DNA of 13,396 nucleotides from Oscillospiraceae bacterium (lineage in GTDB: Bacteria > Bacillota > Clostridia > Oscillospirales > Ruminococcaceae), in the NCBI GenBank assembly GCA_016295545.1, contig JAEDLA010000014.1:1-13396 (forward strand), in the 5' to 3' direction. The notes beneath the pieces are model-generated. The model was not told the origin of the DNA. It worked only from the letters and a program-made list of their open reading frames with translations, and searched no databases. Of the stretch, positions 1-6,011 are shown piece after piece. Positions within the stretch are counted from its first letter, which is position 1. Each line of letters starts with the position of its first letter. A program made the position numbers and the translations under genes.

Positions 1-1828
1 CCTTGTTCACGTTATTGCCGTCAATACCGCTGATAAATACGTTTCCGTCATCAGTAATGTCGATTTTAACATTGCAGTCAGCAGAAATCTTCTGAATAAC
101 CTTGCCGCCCTGACCGATAACTTCACGAATCTTGTCAACTGGAATCTTTGTCTGAACCATTTTTGGAGCGTACTCATTTACAGTAGCTCTCGGTTCAGGA
201 ATAGCCTTGAGCATAATTTCGTCGAGGATATAGAGACGAGCCTTTCTTGTTTTCTCGAAAGCTTCCTTGATGATAGCAGGAGTAAGTCCGTCCACCTTAA
301 TATCAACCTGAATAGCGGTGATACCCTTGTGAGTACCGCCGACCTTGAAGTCCATATCGCCGAAGAAGTCCTCAAGTCCCTGAATATCTACCATAGTCAT
401 GAAATCATCACTGTCGGGGAGAGTGATAAGTCCGCAGGAGATACCTGCAACGGGAGCTTTTATCGGTACGCCTGCGTCCATAAGAGCAAGAGTAGAGCCG
501 CATATTGAACCCTGTGAGGTTGAACCGTTGGAGGAAAGAACCTCTGAAACAAGTCTGAGTGCGTAGGGAAATTCCTCAACGGGAGGAATAACAGGAGCTA
601 AAGCTCTTTCAGCAAGAGCACCATGACCAATTTCACGGCGTCCCGGACCTCTGCTTGGCTTTGTTTCACCAACGGAGTAGGACGGGAAGTTGTACTGGTG
701 CATATATCTCTTTGACTCCTCCTCGTCAAGACCGTCGATTTTCTGAGCGTCGCTTACAGGTCCAAGTGTACAGATGGTAAGAACCTGTGTCTGACCTCTT
801 GTGAAAAGACCTGAACCGTGAACTCGTGGTAAAAGACCGGCTTCAGCAGCAAGAGGACGAATTTCGTCAATACCTCTGCCGTCAACACGCTTGCCCTCGT
901 AAAGCCATGCACGGACAATTTTTTTCTGGAGCTTGTAGATGCACTCGTCAATCATAGCAATCTGCTCAGGATAAACCTCGTCGAACTTATTGTGGATATC
1001 CTCGATAATGGGAGCAAGTCTTGCATCACGTACAGTTTTGTCGTTGGTGTCAAGAGCAACCTTAACACGGTCAGCTGCAAATTCCTCAACAGCATCGAAC
1101 ATATCGTGGTCAACTTCCTGAGATTCAAAGGTGAACTTGGGTTTGCCGATCTGAGACTTGATATCCTCGATGAAAGCAACCATTTTCTTGATTTCCTCAT
1201 GACCTTTGAGGATAGCGTCAAGCATAGTATCCTCAGGAACCTCATTTGCACCTGCTTCAATCATAACGATTTTTTCAGCAGTACCTGCAACAGTAAGAGT
1301 AAGGTCTGTTTTAGCTCTCTGTTCAAGTGTGGGGTTGAGGACGATCTCGCCGTCAACAAGACCAACGTTGATGCCGGCAATAGGACCGTTCCAGGGAATA
1401 TCTGAAATGGAAATAGCGATAGAAGTAGCGATCATGCCGGTGATTTCAGGGGAATTGTCAGGTTCAACGGCAAGAACAGTCATAACGACAGAAACGTCAT
1501 TGCGCATATCCTTTGGGAAAAGAGGACGGATAGGTCTGTCAACGCATCTTGAAGTAAGGATAGCCTTTTCGGAAGGCTTGCCCTCACGCTTTGTAAATGA
1601 ACCGGGAATCTTGCCTACGGAGTAAAGTCTCTCCTCGTAGTCAACGGAAAGGGGGAAGAAATCAACGCCCTCTCTTGGCTTGGCGCTGGCTGTAACGTTT
1701 GCCATAACGACGGTATCGCCGTATCTTACCCAGCATGAGCCGTTGGAAAGTCCGCAGGTCTTGCCTGTTTCAACGACTAATTTTCTGCCGGCATAGGTTG
1801 TTTCAAATGTCCTGTAGTTTTCAAACAT
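1..1828 (-). CDS. pnp: Polyribonucleotide nucleotidyltransferase (PNPase), C-terminus beyond window
   Basis: Phosphorolytic 3'-to-5' exoribonuclease that degrades RNA to nucleoside diphosphates, normally a cytoplasmic trimer. The reverse strand is open from an ATG at 1828 to the window edge, giving 609 codons of the roughly 700 usual. The order fits the family: a first RNase PH-like domain at the N-terminus, a helical linker, then a second RNase PH domain carrying the phosphate-binding GSTSQGS (residues about 435-441) and the metal-binding GDMDFKVGG (about 490-498). A KH domain with the GQGG loop (about 572-575) follows. The S1 domain must lie past position 1. AGGAGG at 1839-1844 sits 10 nt before the start. 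It follows rpsO on the same strand, the standard arrangement, but has its own promoter (2013-2041). No frameshift was seen. Identification is secure. Confidence 0.97.
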   Translation of the reverse strand, partial: MFENYRTFETTYAGRKLVVETGKTCGLSNGSCWVRYGDTVVMANVTASAKPREGVDFFPLSVDYEERLYSVGKIPGSFTKREGKPSEKAILTSRCVDRPIRPLFPKDMRNDVSVVMTVLAVEPDNSPEITGMIATSIAISISDIPWNGPIAGINVGLVDGEIVLNPTLEQRAKTDLTLTVAGTAEKIVMIEAGANEVPEDTMLDAILKGHEEIKKMVAFIEDIKSQIGKPKFTFESQEVDHDMFDAVEEFAADRVKVALDTNDKTVRDARLAPIIEDIHNKFDEVYPEQIAMIDECIYKLQKKIVRAWLYEGKRVDGRGIDEIRPLAAEAGLLPRVHGSGLFTRGQTQVLTICTLGPVSDAQKIDGLDEEESKRYMHQYNFPSYSVGETKPSRGPGRREIGHGALAERALAPVIPPVEEFPYALRLVSEVLSSNGSTSQGSICGSTLALMDAGVPIKAPVAGISCGLITLPDSDDFMTMVDIQGLEDFFGDMDFKVGGTHKGITAIQVDIKVDGLTPAIIKEAFEKTRKARLYILDEIMLKAIPEPRATVNEYAPKMVQTKIPVDKIREVIGQGGKVIQKISADCNVKIDITDDGNVFISGIDGNNVNK

Positions 1829-1858
1829 ATTATAAATGCCTCCTGTAAATTTTTTTCC

Positions 1859-1919
1859 GGCTTTAGCAATAAACTCTGACACAGAATTCAGGCTGTACCA
1901 CAGTTTAATGCTAAGAGCC
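1859..1919 (-). promoter_or_regulatory. Long hairpin in the pnp 5' leader
   Basis: Arms 1859-1875 and 1902-1919 are complementary: 4 bp (GGCU/AGCC), one bulged base, 6 bp (UUAGCA/UGCUAA), one mismatch, then 6 bp (UAAACU/AGUUUA). The stem ends about 14 nt before the pnp ribosome binding site, inside a predicted leader of about 180 nt. PNPase in enterobacteria is known to autoregulate through a leader stem cut by RNase III. A similar role here is inference from position and shape. Confidence 0.55.
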
Positions 1920-2012
1920 GATTTGAACTTGATTTTTGACCTTAATTATTGACTGGCAGTACGATTCCGGATTAAGTGCAGGGAAAAACAGGAATCAACA
2001 CTGCTATATCGT

Positions 2013-2041
2013 ATTATAACATTTTGCCTGTTATCTGTCAA
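2013..2041 (-). promoter_or_regulatory. Sigma-A type promoter of pnp
   Basis: On the reverse strand a perfect TTGACA (2036-2041) is separated by 17 nt from a perfect TATAAT (2013-2018). Transcription should start near 2006, giving a pnp leader of about 180 nt. The promoter lies between the rpsO terminator and pnp, so pnp can be transcribed independently of rpsO. Confidence 0.88.
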
Positions 2042-2080
2042 GATACCGGCAAATACTGATAATAATACTATTACAGACGT

Positions 2081-2111
2081 AAAGGCAGAGGGAAAAATCC
2101 GTCTGCCTTTT
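2081..2111 (-). terminator. Hairpin terminator after rpsO
   Basis: AAAGGCAGA (2081-2089) pairs with TCTGCCTTTT (2102-2111), making a stem of about 9 bp that begins 13 nt past the rpsO stop codon. Read from rpsO, the hairpin ends in a short U-run (GCCUUU) broken by ACG, so termination may be partial and some rpsO transcripts may read on into pnp. Confidence 0.65.
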
Positions 2112-2124
2112 GCACGCACAAGGA

Positions 2125-2391
2125 TTACTTACGGATACCGAGCTTTTCGATAGTGGAGCGGTATCTGTTGATATCCTTTTTCTTGAGATAGTTAAGAAGG
2201 TTACGTCTGTGACCAACCATTTTAAGAAGACCTCTTCTGGAGTGGTGGTCATTCTTGTGAACCTTGAGGTGTTCAGTAAGGTCGTTGATTCTTCTTGTAA
2301 GAATAGCGATCTGAACCTCAGGTGAACCTGTGTCGTTTTCGTGAGTTCTGTTAGCTTCGATAACAGCAGTTTTTTCTTCCTTCAATAACAT
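2125..2391 (-). CDS. rpsO: 30S ribosomal protein S15
   Basis: Primary 16S rRNA-binding protein of the small-subunit platform. The 88-residue product is the normal S15 length. It carries the family's rRNA-contact region, LTEHLK followed by [12 protein letters not shown], then the C-terminal basic stretch [15 protein letters not shown]. The ATG at 2391 is chosen over an in-frame GTG at 2400 because it gives the usual N-terminus ([11 protein letters not shown]) and has GAGGTG at 2398-2403, 6 nt away; the GTG would overlap that site. It precedes pnp, the near-universal rpsO-pnp pairing. S15 often represses its own mRNA, and the leader here looks structured enough for that. Confidence 0.97.
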   Translation of the reverse strand: MLLKEEKTAVIEANRTHENDTGSPEVQIAILTRRINDLTEHLKVHKNDHHSRRGLLKMVGHRRNLLNYLKKKDINRYRSTIEKLGIRK

Positions 2392-2504
2392 TGAAAGCAC
2401 CTCATTATAATAATATTCCGCTGACGTAGGCAGGGGTGAAGTTCAGGCAAAAGGCTCGCCTGTGAAACAGCCATCGAGGACAAGCCCCTGTCCAGGTACA
2501 CGGT
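2392..2504 (-). promoter_or_regulatory. Structured rpsO leader, candidate S15 autoregulatory element
   Basis: The predicted transcript starts near 2504, leaving a leader of about 113 nt. Two hairpins are visible: GGACA/UGUCC with loop GGGGCU (2478-2493) and CAGGC/GCCUG (2444-2462). CCCCUG at 2431-2436 can pair with CAGGGG at 2485-2490, which covers the loop and part of the first stem. This gives either a pseudoknot or an alternative fold. S15 is known to repress its own mRNA through leader structures in several bacteria. No specific known motif was recognised, so the assignment is inference. Confidence 0.5.
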
Positions 2505-2510
2505 GATATT

Positions 2511-2539
2511 ATTATATCATATAAATCCGTAATTGTAAA
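2511..2539 (-). promoter_or_regulatory. Sigma-A type promoter of rpsO
   Basis: On the reverse strand TTTACA (2534-2539) and a perfect TATAAT (2511-2516) are separated by 17 nt. The expected start is an A near 2504. The 128 bases between this promoter and the rpe promoter (2540-2667) hold no gene. They contain only a weak hairpin, GAAATCTG at 2599-2606 pairing with CAG and ATTTC at 2612-2621. Confidence 0.85.
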
Positions 2540-2667
2540 GGGGTTCTGCAAAATTTTTTTCTTGCCGGAAACATTTTTTCAGTGGAATTTTACTGACAGA
2601 AATCTGGAAAACAGAAATTTCACGGAAGTCTGAAACAAAAAAGTTCCAAAAAATTATCCCAAGTATA

Positions 2668-2696
2668 TTGACGGCAGATAATAAATATTATATAAT
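2668..2696 (+). promoter_or_regulatory. Sigma-A type promoter of the rpe-rnfDEA operon
   Basis: TTGACG (2668-2673), 17 nt, then a perfect TATAAT (2691-2696). Transcription should start near 2703, about 54 nt before the rpe start codon. It is divergent from the rpsO promoter. No other promoter was recognised before rnfD, rnfE or rnfA, so the four genes are probably co-transcribed. Confidence 0.85.
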
Positions 2697-2756
2697 AAAG
2701 TATAGTAAGTTTTTAATGATATATTATCAGAAGTCAAAATTGGAAGAAGTGATTTT

Positions 2757-3416
2757 TTGAAAAATTATGTTTCCGCTTCAATACTCAGTGCGGATATGCT
2801 TAATCTTGAAAAAGAGGTCTGTCGTCTTAAAAACAGCGGTATAGATATGCTGCATTTTGATGTTATGGACGGCATTTTTGTAAACAATATAACCTATGGA
2901 CTGCCGGTGCTGTCGGCAATAAGAAAAATAACGGATATGACGCTGGACGTTCACCTTATGATAACAGATCCCATACGCTATGTTGAAAGATTTGCGGAAA
3001 ACGGTGCGGATATTATCTCATTTCACCTTGAAAGTCAGAGCAATACAACTGAGACTATACGTGAGATAAAATCAGCCGGAGCTAAGGCAGCTCTTGCTAT
3101 AAAGCCTGCTACTCCTGCTGAGGTGGTCTATGATTATCTGCCTTACCTTGATATGCTCCTTGTGATGACTGTTGAACCGGGCTTCGGCGGACAGAGCTTT
3201 ATGCCCGATGCCTGTGCAAAGGTAAAGCCGATACGTGAAAGGATATTAAGTCTTGGCATTGACTGTGATGTTCAGGTGGACGGAGGAATAGACAGCATTA
3301 CTGCGGAAACAGCAAAAAAAGCCGGAGCAAATGTGCTTGTGTCGGGCAGCTACCTTTTCAGGGCAGAGGATATGAGCGCAGCAGCGTCTGAGTTAAAGGA
3401 AGAAACAGGATGCTGA
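2757..3416 (+). CDS. rpe: Ribulose-phosphate 3-epimerase
   Basis: Interconverts ribulose 5-phosphate and xylulose 5-phosphate in the pentose phosphate pathway; a cytoplasmic TIM barrel. The 219-residue product is normal length. It shows SASILSAD at the N-terminus, the metal and catalytic motifs HFDVMDG and DVHLMI, the loop VEPGFGGQ (VNPGFGGQ is commoner), and VDGGI with the second catalytic aspartate. The usual NPATP loop reads KPATP, so a closely related sugar-phosphate epimerase remains possible. The start is TTG at 2757: it gives the standard N-terminus, GGAAG lies at 2742-2746, and the next ATG would remove the first strand. The stop overlaps rnfD by 7 nt, suggesting translational coupling to a membrane module with no evident metabolic link. 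Confidence 0.93.
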   Translation: MKNYVSASILSADMLNLEKEVCRLKNSGIDMLHFDVMDGIFVNNITYGLPVLSAIRKITDMTLDVHLMITDPIRYVERFAENGADIISFHLESQSNTTETIREIKSAGAKAALAIKPATPAEVVYDYLPYLDMLLVMTVEPGFGGQSFMPDACAKVKPIRERILSLGIDCDVQVDGGIDSITAETAKKAGANVLVSGSYLFRAEDMSAAASELKEETGC

Positions 3417-4582
3417 ACAAAAAAAGAAAAGAACGGCATATCTGGATAGATATAATCATAACTCTCCTTGCTCTTGAGCTTATGGCGTACTTCTATTACG
3501 GCATGAAAGCGCTGATGCTGGGAGGAGTCTGCATTGCAGTTTCTCTTGCTGCGGAGCTTATCACACTTCGTCTGCTTCACCGTAAATTCACCGCTGACGA
3601 CCTTACCTGCACCTCAGACGGACTGATAACAGCCCTGATGATGCCTGCGGCAATTTCACTCCGCATTCCTGCAATTGCCTGTGTATTTGCAGTGATAGCG
3701 GCAAAAAATATCTTTGGCGGCAGACATAATATGATTTTTTCACCGGCGGCAGCAGCGTATCTCTTTGTGCTCACCTCGTGGAAAGACCAGCTTCTCAGCT
3801 GTCCTCAGCCTTATGATAAAATGGGCATATTTGAAAAGGCAGAGAACGTTTCCTACTCTGCTTCATATATTTTCAATAACACCGGAAAATTTTCCGCTTC
3901 GGACTACGAGATACTTCTTGGCAGCTTTGCCGGTCCTATGGGAGCAGTATGCATACTTCTGCTGCTTGTATCGGCGGCTGTGCTGATTTTCAGGAAAGAT
4001 ATTTCCATAGGCGCATTTGCCGGGACGATTTTCGGAACAGCATTTATGGCTTATGTCTGCCCAGTTATTTCAGACAGAATTGCTTCTGTAAAATATGTCC
4101 TTGTGACAAATATGATTCTTTTTGCAGCTATATACATTATTTCCGACATGAGAATCGCACCACAGAAAAATTACTATGCCTTTTTCTACGGACTTTTTAT
4201 TGCTGTAAGCGCATATATTGTGATGCTGACTACAGGTAAGGAAAATGTAATAGTGATCATGTCTGTACTGTTTACGCCTCTTGCACTTGCTTTCAGAAGC
4301 CTTGAAAAGAAAATCGATACAGCTGCACATCTTGAAGCACTGGAGGCTGCTGAAGCTGAAAATGCCTCTGAAACCGGTGCAGCTGCTTCGGAGACAGAAA
4401 ATGTCTCCGTAAATGAGGAGGAAAATGAAGTCTCAGCGGAAGAAGCTTTGTCCGCTGAAAGTGATTCACCTGAAGCTGAGCCTGAAAAATCAGACGTAAG
4501 TGATGCTGAAACAACGGAAGAAGCTCAGGAAAATACTGCTGATGAAGCACCGGAAGGAGATGAAAGCAATGAAAAGGTCTGA
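3410..4582 (+). CDS. rnfD: RnfD/NqrB-family membrane subunit with acidic C-terminal tail
   Basis: Integral membrane subunit related to RnfD (Rnf ferredoxin:NAD oxidoreductase) and NqrB. Family signs are a short basic cytoplasmic start, paired hydrophobic helices, SDGLITALMMP (residues 69-79), then KNIFGG and NMIFSPA (99-113), equivalent to the usual K.LFGG...NIFNPA. More helices run to about residue 295. Normal family members attach FMN to a threonine in an SGAT-type motif; the corresponding stretch here reads SYSASYIFNNTG (148-159), with no such motif. Residues from about 308 to 390 are an Ala/Glu/Ser-rich, strongly acidic tail that standard RnfD lacks, probably disordered. AAGGA at 3396-3400 supports the ATG. 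It overlaps rpe by 7 nt and rnfE by 14 nt. The family is fairly sure; electron-transfer function is doubtful. Confidence 0.82.
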   Translation: MLNKKRKERHIWIDIIITLLALELMAYFYYGMKALMLGGVCIAVSLAAELITLRLLHRKFTADDLTCTSDGLITALMMPAAISLRIPAIACVFAVIAAKNIFGGRHNMIFSPAAAAYLFVLTSWKDQLLSCPQPYDKMGIFEKAENVSYSASYIFNNTGKFSASDYEILLGSFAGPMGAVCILLLLVSAAVLIFRKDISIGAFAGTIFGTAFMAYVCPVISDRIASVKYVLVTNMILFAAIYIISDMRIAPQKNYYAFFYGLFIAVSAYIVMLTTGKENVIVIMSVLFTPLALAFRSLEKKIDTAAHLEALEAAEAENASETGAAASETENVSVNEEENEVSAEEALSAESDSPEAEPEKSDVSDAETTEEAQENTADEAPEGDESNEKV

Positions 4583-5195
4583 AAACAGGCTTACCTCCGG
4601 ACTTTTTGCGGATAATACAGTTCTTTCTGCCTGCATGGTAATATCTCCTGCAATAATGTGCGGCGATACAATAAAAAATGCCATTGCCCTGATTTACGTT
4701 TTCACTGCAATAACACTTCCCTCAGTTCTCATTGCTTCATTTGTGCCGAAAAGGCTTCCCTATGCCGTGAAAATAATAATCTATGCAGTTATCTCCTCAT
4801 TGATATATATTCCTGTAAAGATACTTGCCGAAAACTATTATCCGGAGTCGATTGCAAGAATCGGGATATATTTCCCTCTGATAGCAGTAAATTCCCTGAT
4901 AGTTTATCAGACAGAAGCAAAATTTTTCAGAATGAAGCGGACGAAAATGATAGGTTCGCTGATATTCTATGTATTCGGTTTTGACGCTGTAATGCTTATT
5001 ACAGGCTTTATCCGTGAGCTTTTTGCCTATGGCACCATAAACAGCAGAATGGTCGATATGAATACAGTCATAAGCGGTCTTGGAAAGCCTTTCGGCGGAT
5101 TTATTTTTCTCGGTCTTATGTGCGGAATCTACAGAAAGATACGTTCCATGATTCCTGAGAAAAAGGTAAGGAGTGATGTAAATGTTTCTGATTAA
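4569..5195 (+). CDS. rnfE: RnfE/NqrD-family membrane subunit lacking usual Fe-S cysteines
   Basis: A 208-residue, roughly six-helix membrane protein of the RnfE/NqrD family. Recognisable blocks are NTVLSACMVISPAIM (residues 16-30), corresponding to the family's NPVL...GLCPALA, then PLIAVNSLIV (103-112) for PLIVVNCIIL, FIREL with a following YGT, and KPFGGFIFLGL near the C-terminus. In RnfA/RnfE and NqrD/NqrE pairs, two cysteines from each subunit hold a [2Fe-2S] cluster inside the membrane. Both aligned positions are serine here (S26 and S109), although C22 and C31 lie close to the first. The ATG at 4569 is chosen because AAGGAG at 4554-4559 is 9 nt upstream; longer in-frame starts lie inside rnfD and add a charged extension. 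Overlaps rnfD and rnfA by 14 nt each. Confidence 0.8.
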   Translation: MKRSENRLTSGLFADNTVLSACMVISPAIMCGDTIKNAIALIYVFTAITLPSVLIASFVPKRLPYAVKIIIYAVISSLIYIPVKILAENYYPESIARIGIYFPLIAVNSLIVYQTEAKFFRMKRTKMIGSLIFYVFGFDAVMLITGFIRELFAYGTINSRMVDMNTVISGLGKPFGGFIFLGLMCGIYRKIRSMIPEKKVRSDVNVSD

Positions 5196-5754
5196 CGAGC
5201 TTATTTCACTTCTTGCCGCAAATATGATACTTACCCGTGCTCTTGGAACAAGTACGCTGTTTATTGCATCAGGCAGCAGAAAAAATCTTGTAGCCACAGC
5301 TTCTGTAATAACACTATTCACAACCTGTGGTTCAGCCGCAGCATATCTGATAAATTACCTTTCAGGCGGGAAATACAGCAATTTTATACTGCTGTTTTAT
5401 ACCCTTGCTGTGGGAATAATATATATAATTCTTTTAGCGTTATTTTACCTCTTTTTCAGACAGGGCTTTGATAAGGTCAGAAAATATATCCACCTTTCCG
5501 CCTTTAACTGCGCAGTTATGGGAACTCTTTTCACTATCAGCGAAAGCAGCTCCAATTCTGCTGAGGGCATGAGCTTAGGGGATTTCCTGTTTTACGGCTT
5601 TGAATCCGGTGCAGGCTTTGTTCTTGCTGCTCTTATCCTGTCTGCCGCTTTCGGGAGACTTAATTCCTCCCGTGTACCATCTTCCTTCAGGGGATTTCCG
5701 GCAATGCTTGTGTATCTGGGAATAATTTCCATGGCTGTTTATTCATTAAAATAG
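5182..5754 (+). CDS. rnfA: RnfA/NqrE-family membrane subunit, one Fe-S cysteine retained
   Basis: A 190-residue, roughly six-helix membrane protein, normal RnfA length. Family landmarks are ANMILTRALG (residues 13-22), SAFNCAVMG (106-114), YGFESGAGFVLA, and a C-terminal VPSSFRGFPAML close to the usual VPKAFRGLP. The first iron-sulfur cysteine (LGICPF in standard RnfA) is serine here (LGTSTL, S24); the second is kept (C110). With rnfE it would form the inverted pseudo-symmetric core of an Rnf-like complex. AAGGAG at 5168-5173 lies 8 nt before the ATG. It is the last gene of the operon, followed by a repeat-rich gap. No rnfB follows it, unlike standard rnfCDGEAB operons. Confidence 0.82.
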   Translation: MFLINELISLLAANMILTRALGTSTLFIASGSRKNLVATASVITLFTTCGSAAAYLINYLSGGKYSNFILLFYTLAVGIIYIILLALFYLFFRQGFDKVRKYIHLSAFNCAVMGTLFTISESSSNSAEGMSLGDFLFYGFESGAGFVLAALILSAAFGRLNSSRVPSSFRGFPAMLVYLGIISMAVYSLK

Positions 5755-5786
5755 AGAAAAAATATACTTAGAGAGAAAAATATACT
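5753..5786. repeat. Short imperfect tandem duplication after rnfA
   Basis: AGAGAAAAAATATACT (5753-5768) recurs as AGAGAAAAATATACT (5772-5786), one A shorter, with a period of about 19 nt. The first copy begins inside the rnfA stop codon. No function is evident; replication slippage or a remnant of an insertion are both possible. Confidence 0.6.
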
Positions 5787-5796
5787 GAACAGCTTC

Positions 5797-5970
5797 AGGC
5801 AACACCGCACAAAGAGCGCCTGCCGGCTTTGCACGTCATAAGCTTGCATATTTTCCGTCATATTTCACAAAAATGCTCGTGAATACACAAAGTATTCACT
5901 GCGCTTTTTGTTTCATCTGACGAAAAATCTGACGGCGCATCTGACGCACAATCTTTGTGCGGTGTTGCCT
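5797..5970. mobile_element. MITE-like fold-back element with 19-bp terminal inverted repeats
   Basis: AGGCAACACCGCACAAAGA (5797-5815) has its exact reverse complement at 5952-5970, bounding a 174-bp element with no coding potential. The interior is also largely self-complementary. A perfect 8-bp hairpin, GTGAATAC/GTATTCAC (5879-5899), forms the tip, flanked by AAAAA/TTTTT, GTCA/TGAC and TTTTC/GAAAA pairings. The whole element can therefore fold into one long imperfect stem. Such a size and shape fit a non-autonomous miniature inverted-repeat element. No clear target-site duplication is visible, so insertion is inferred. It occupies most of the 257-bp gap between rnfA and the next gene. No promoter was recognised there. 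Confidence 0.75.
5915..5950. repeat. Three 12-bp direct repeats inside the fold-back element
   Basis: Three consecutive 12-base units, ATCTGACGAAAA, ATCTGACGGCGC and ATCTGACGCACA, share ATCTGACG and differ in the last four bases. A fourth ATCT begins the right terminal repeat. The opposite arm carries only degenerate complements (CGTCATA, CGTCATAT), so the array is more regular than base pairing alone would require. Confidence 0.7.
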
Positions 5971-6011
5971 TATGAAAAAATATTTATGGCAAAATTTAGG
6001 AGAGAAATAGA

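Noticed and set aside
992..1625. Two overlapping plus-strand open frames inside pnp
   Set aside because: The reverse strand here encodes conserved PNPase sequence without interruption; these frames have no family features and no ribosome binding sites.
4293..4550. Reverse-strand frame rich in His, Gln and Leu opposite the end of rnfD
   Set aside because: It mirrors the GA-rich coding of the RnfD acidic tail; its composition is what the complement of Glu/Ala codons gives.
4500..4568. Upstream in-frame ATGs giving RnfE 23 extra residues
   Set aside because: The extension overlaps the acidic tail of rnfD in another frame, is highly charged and unlike RnfE, and ATG 4569 has an AAGGAG 9 nt upstream.
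5952..5983. Possible promoter at the right end of the fold-back element (TTGTGC with AAATAT about 17 nt on)
   Set aside because: Both hexamers match consensus poorly and the A/T-rich flank would give such matches by chance; start-site mapping would be needed to claim it.
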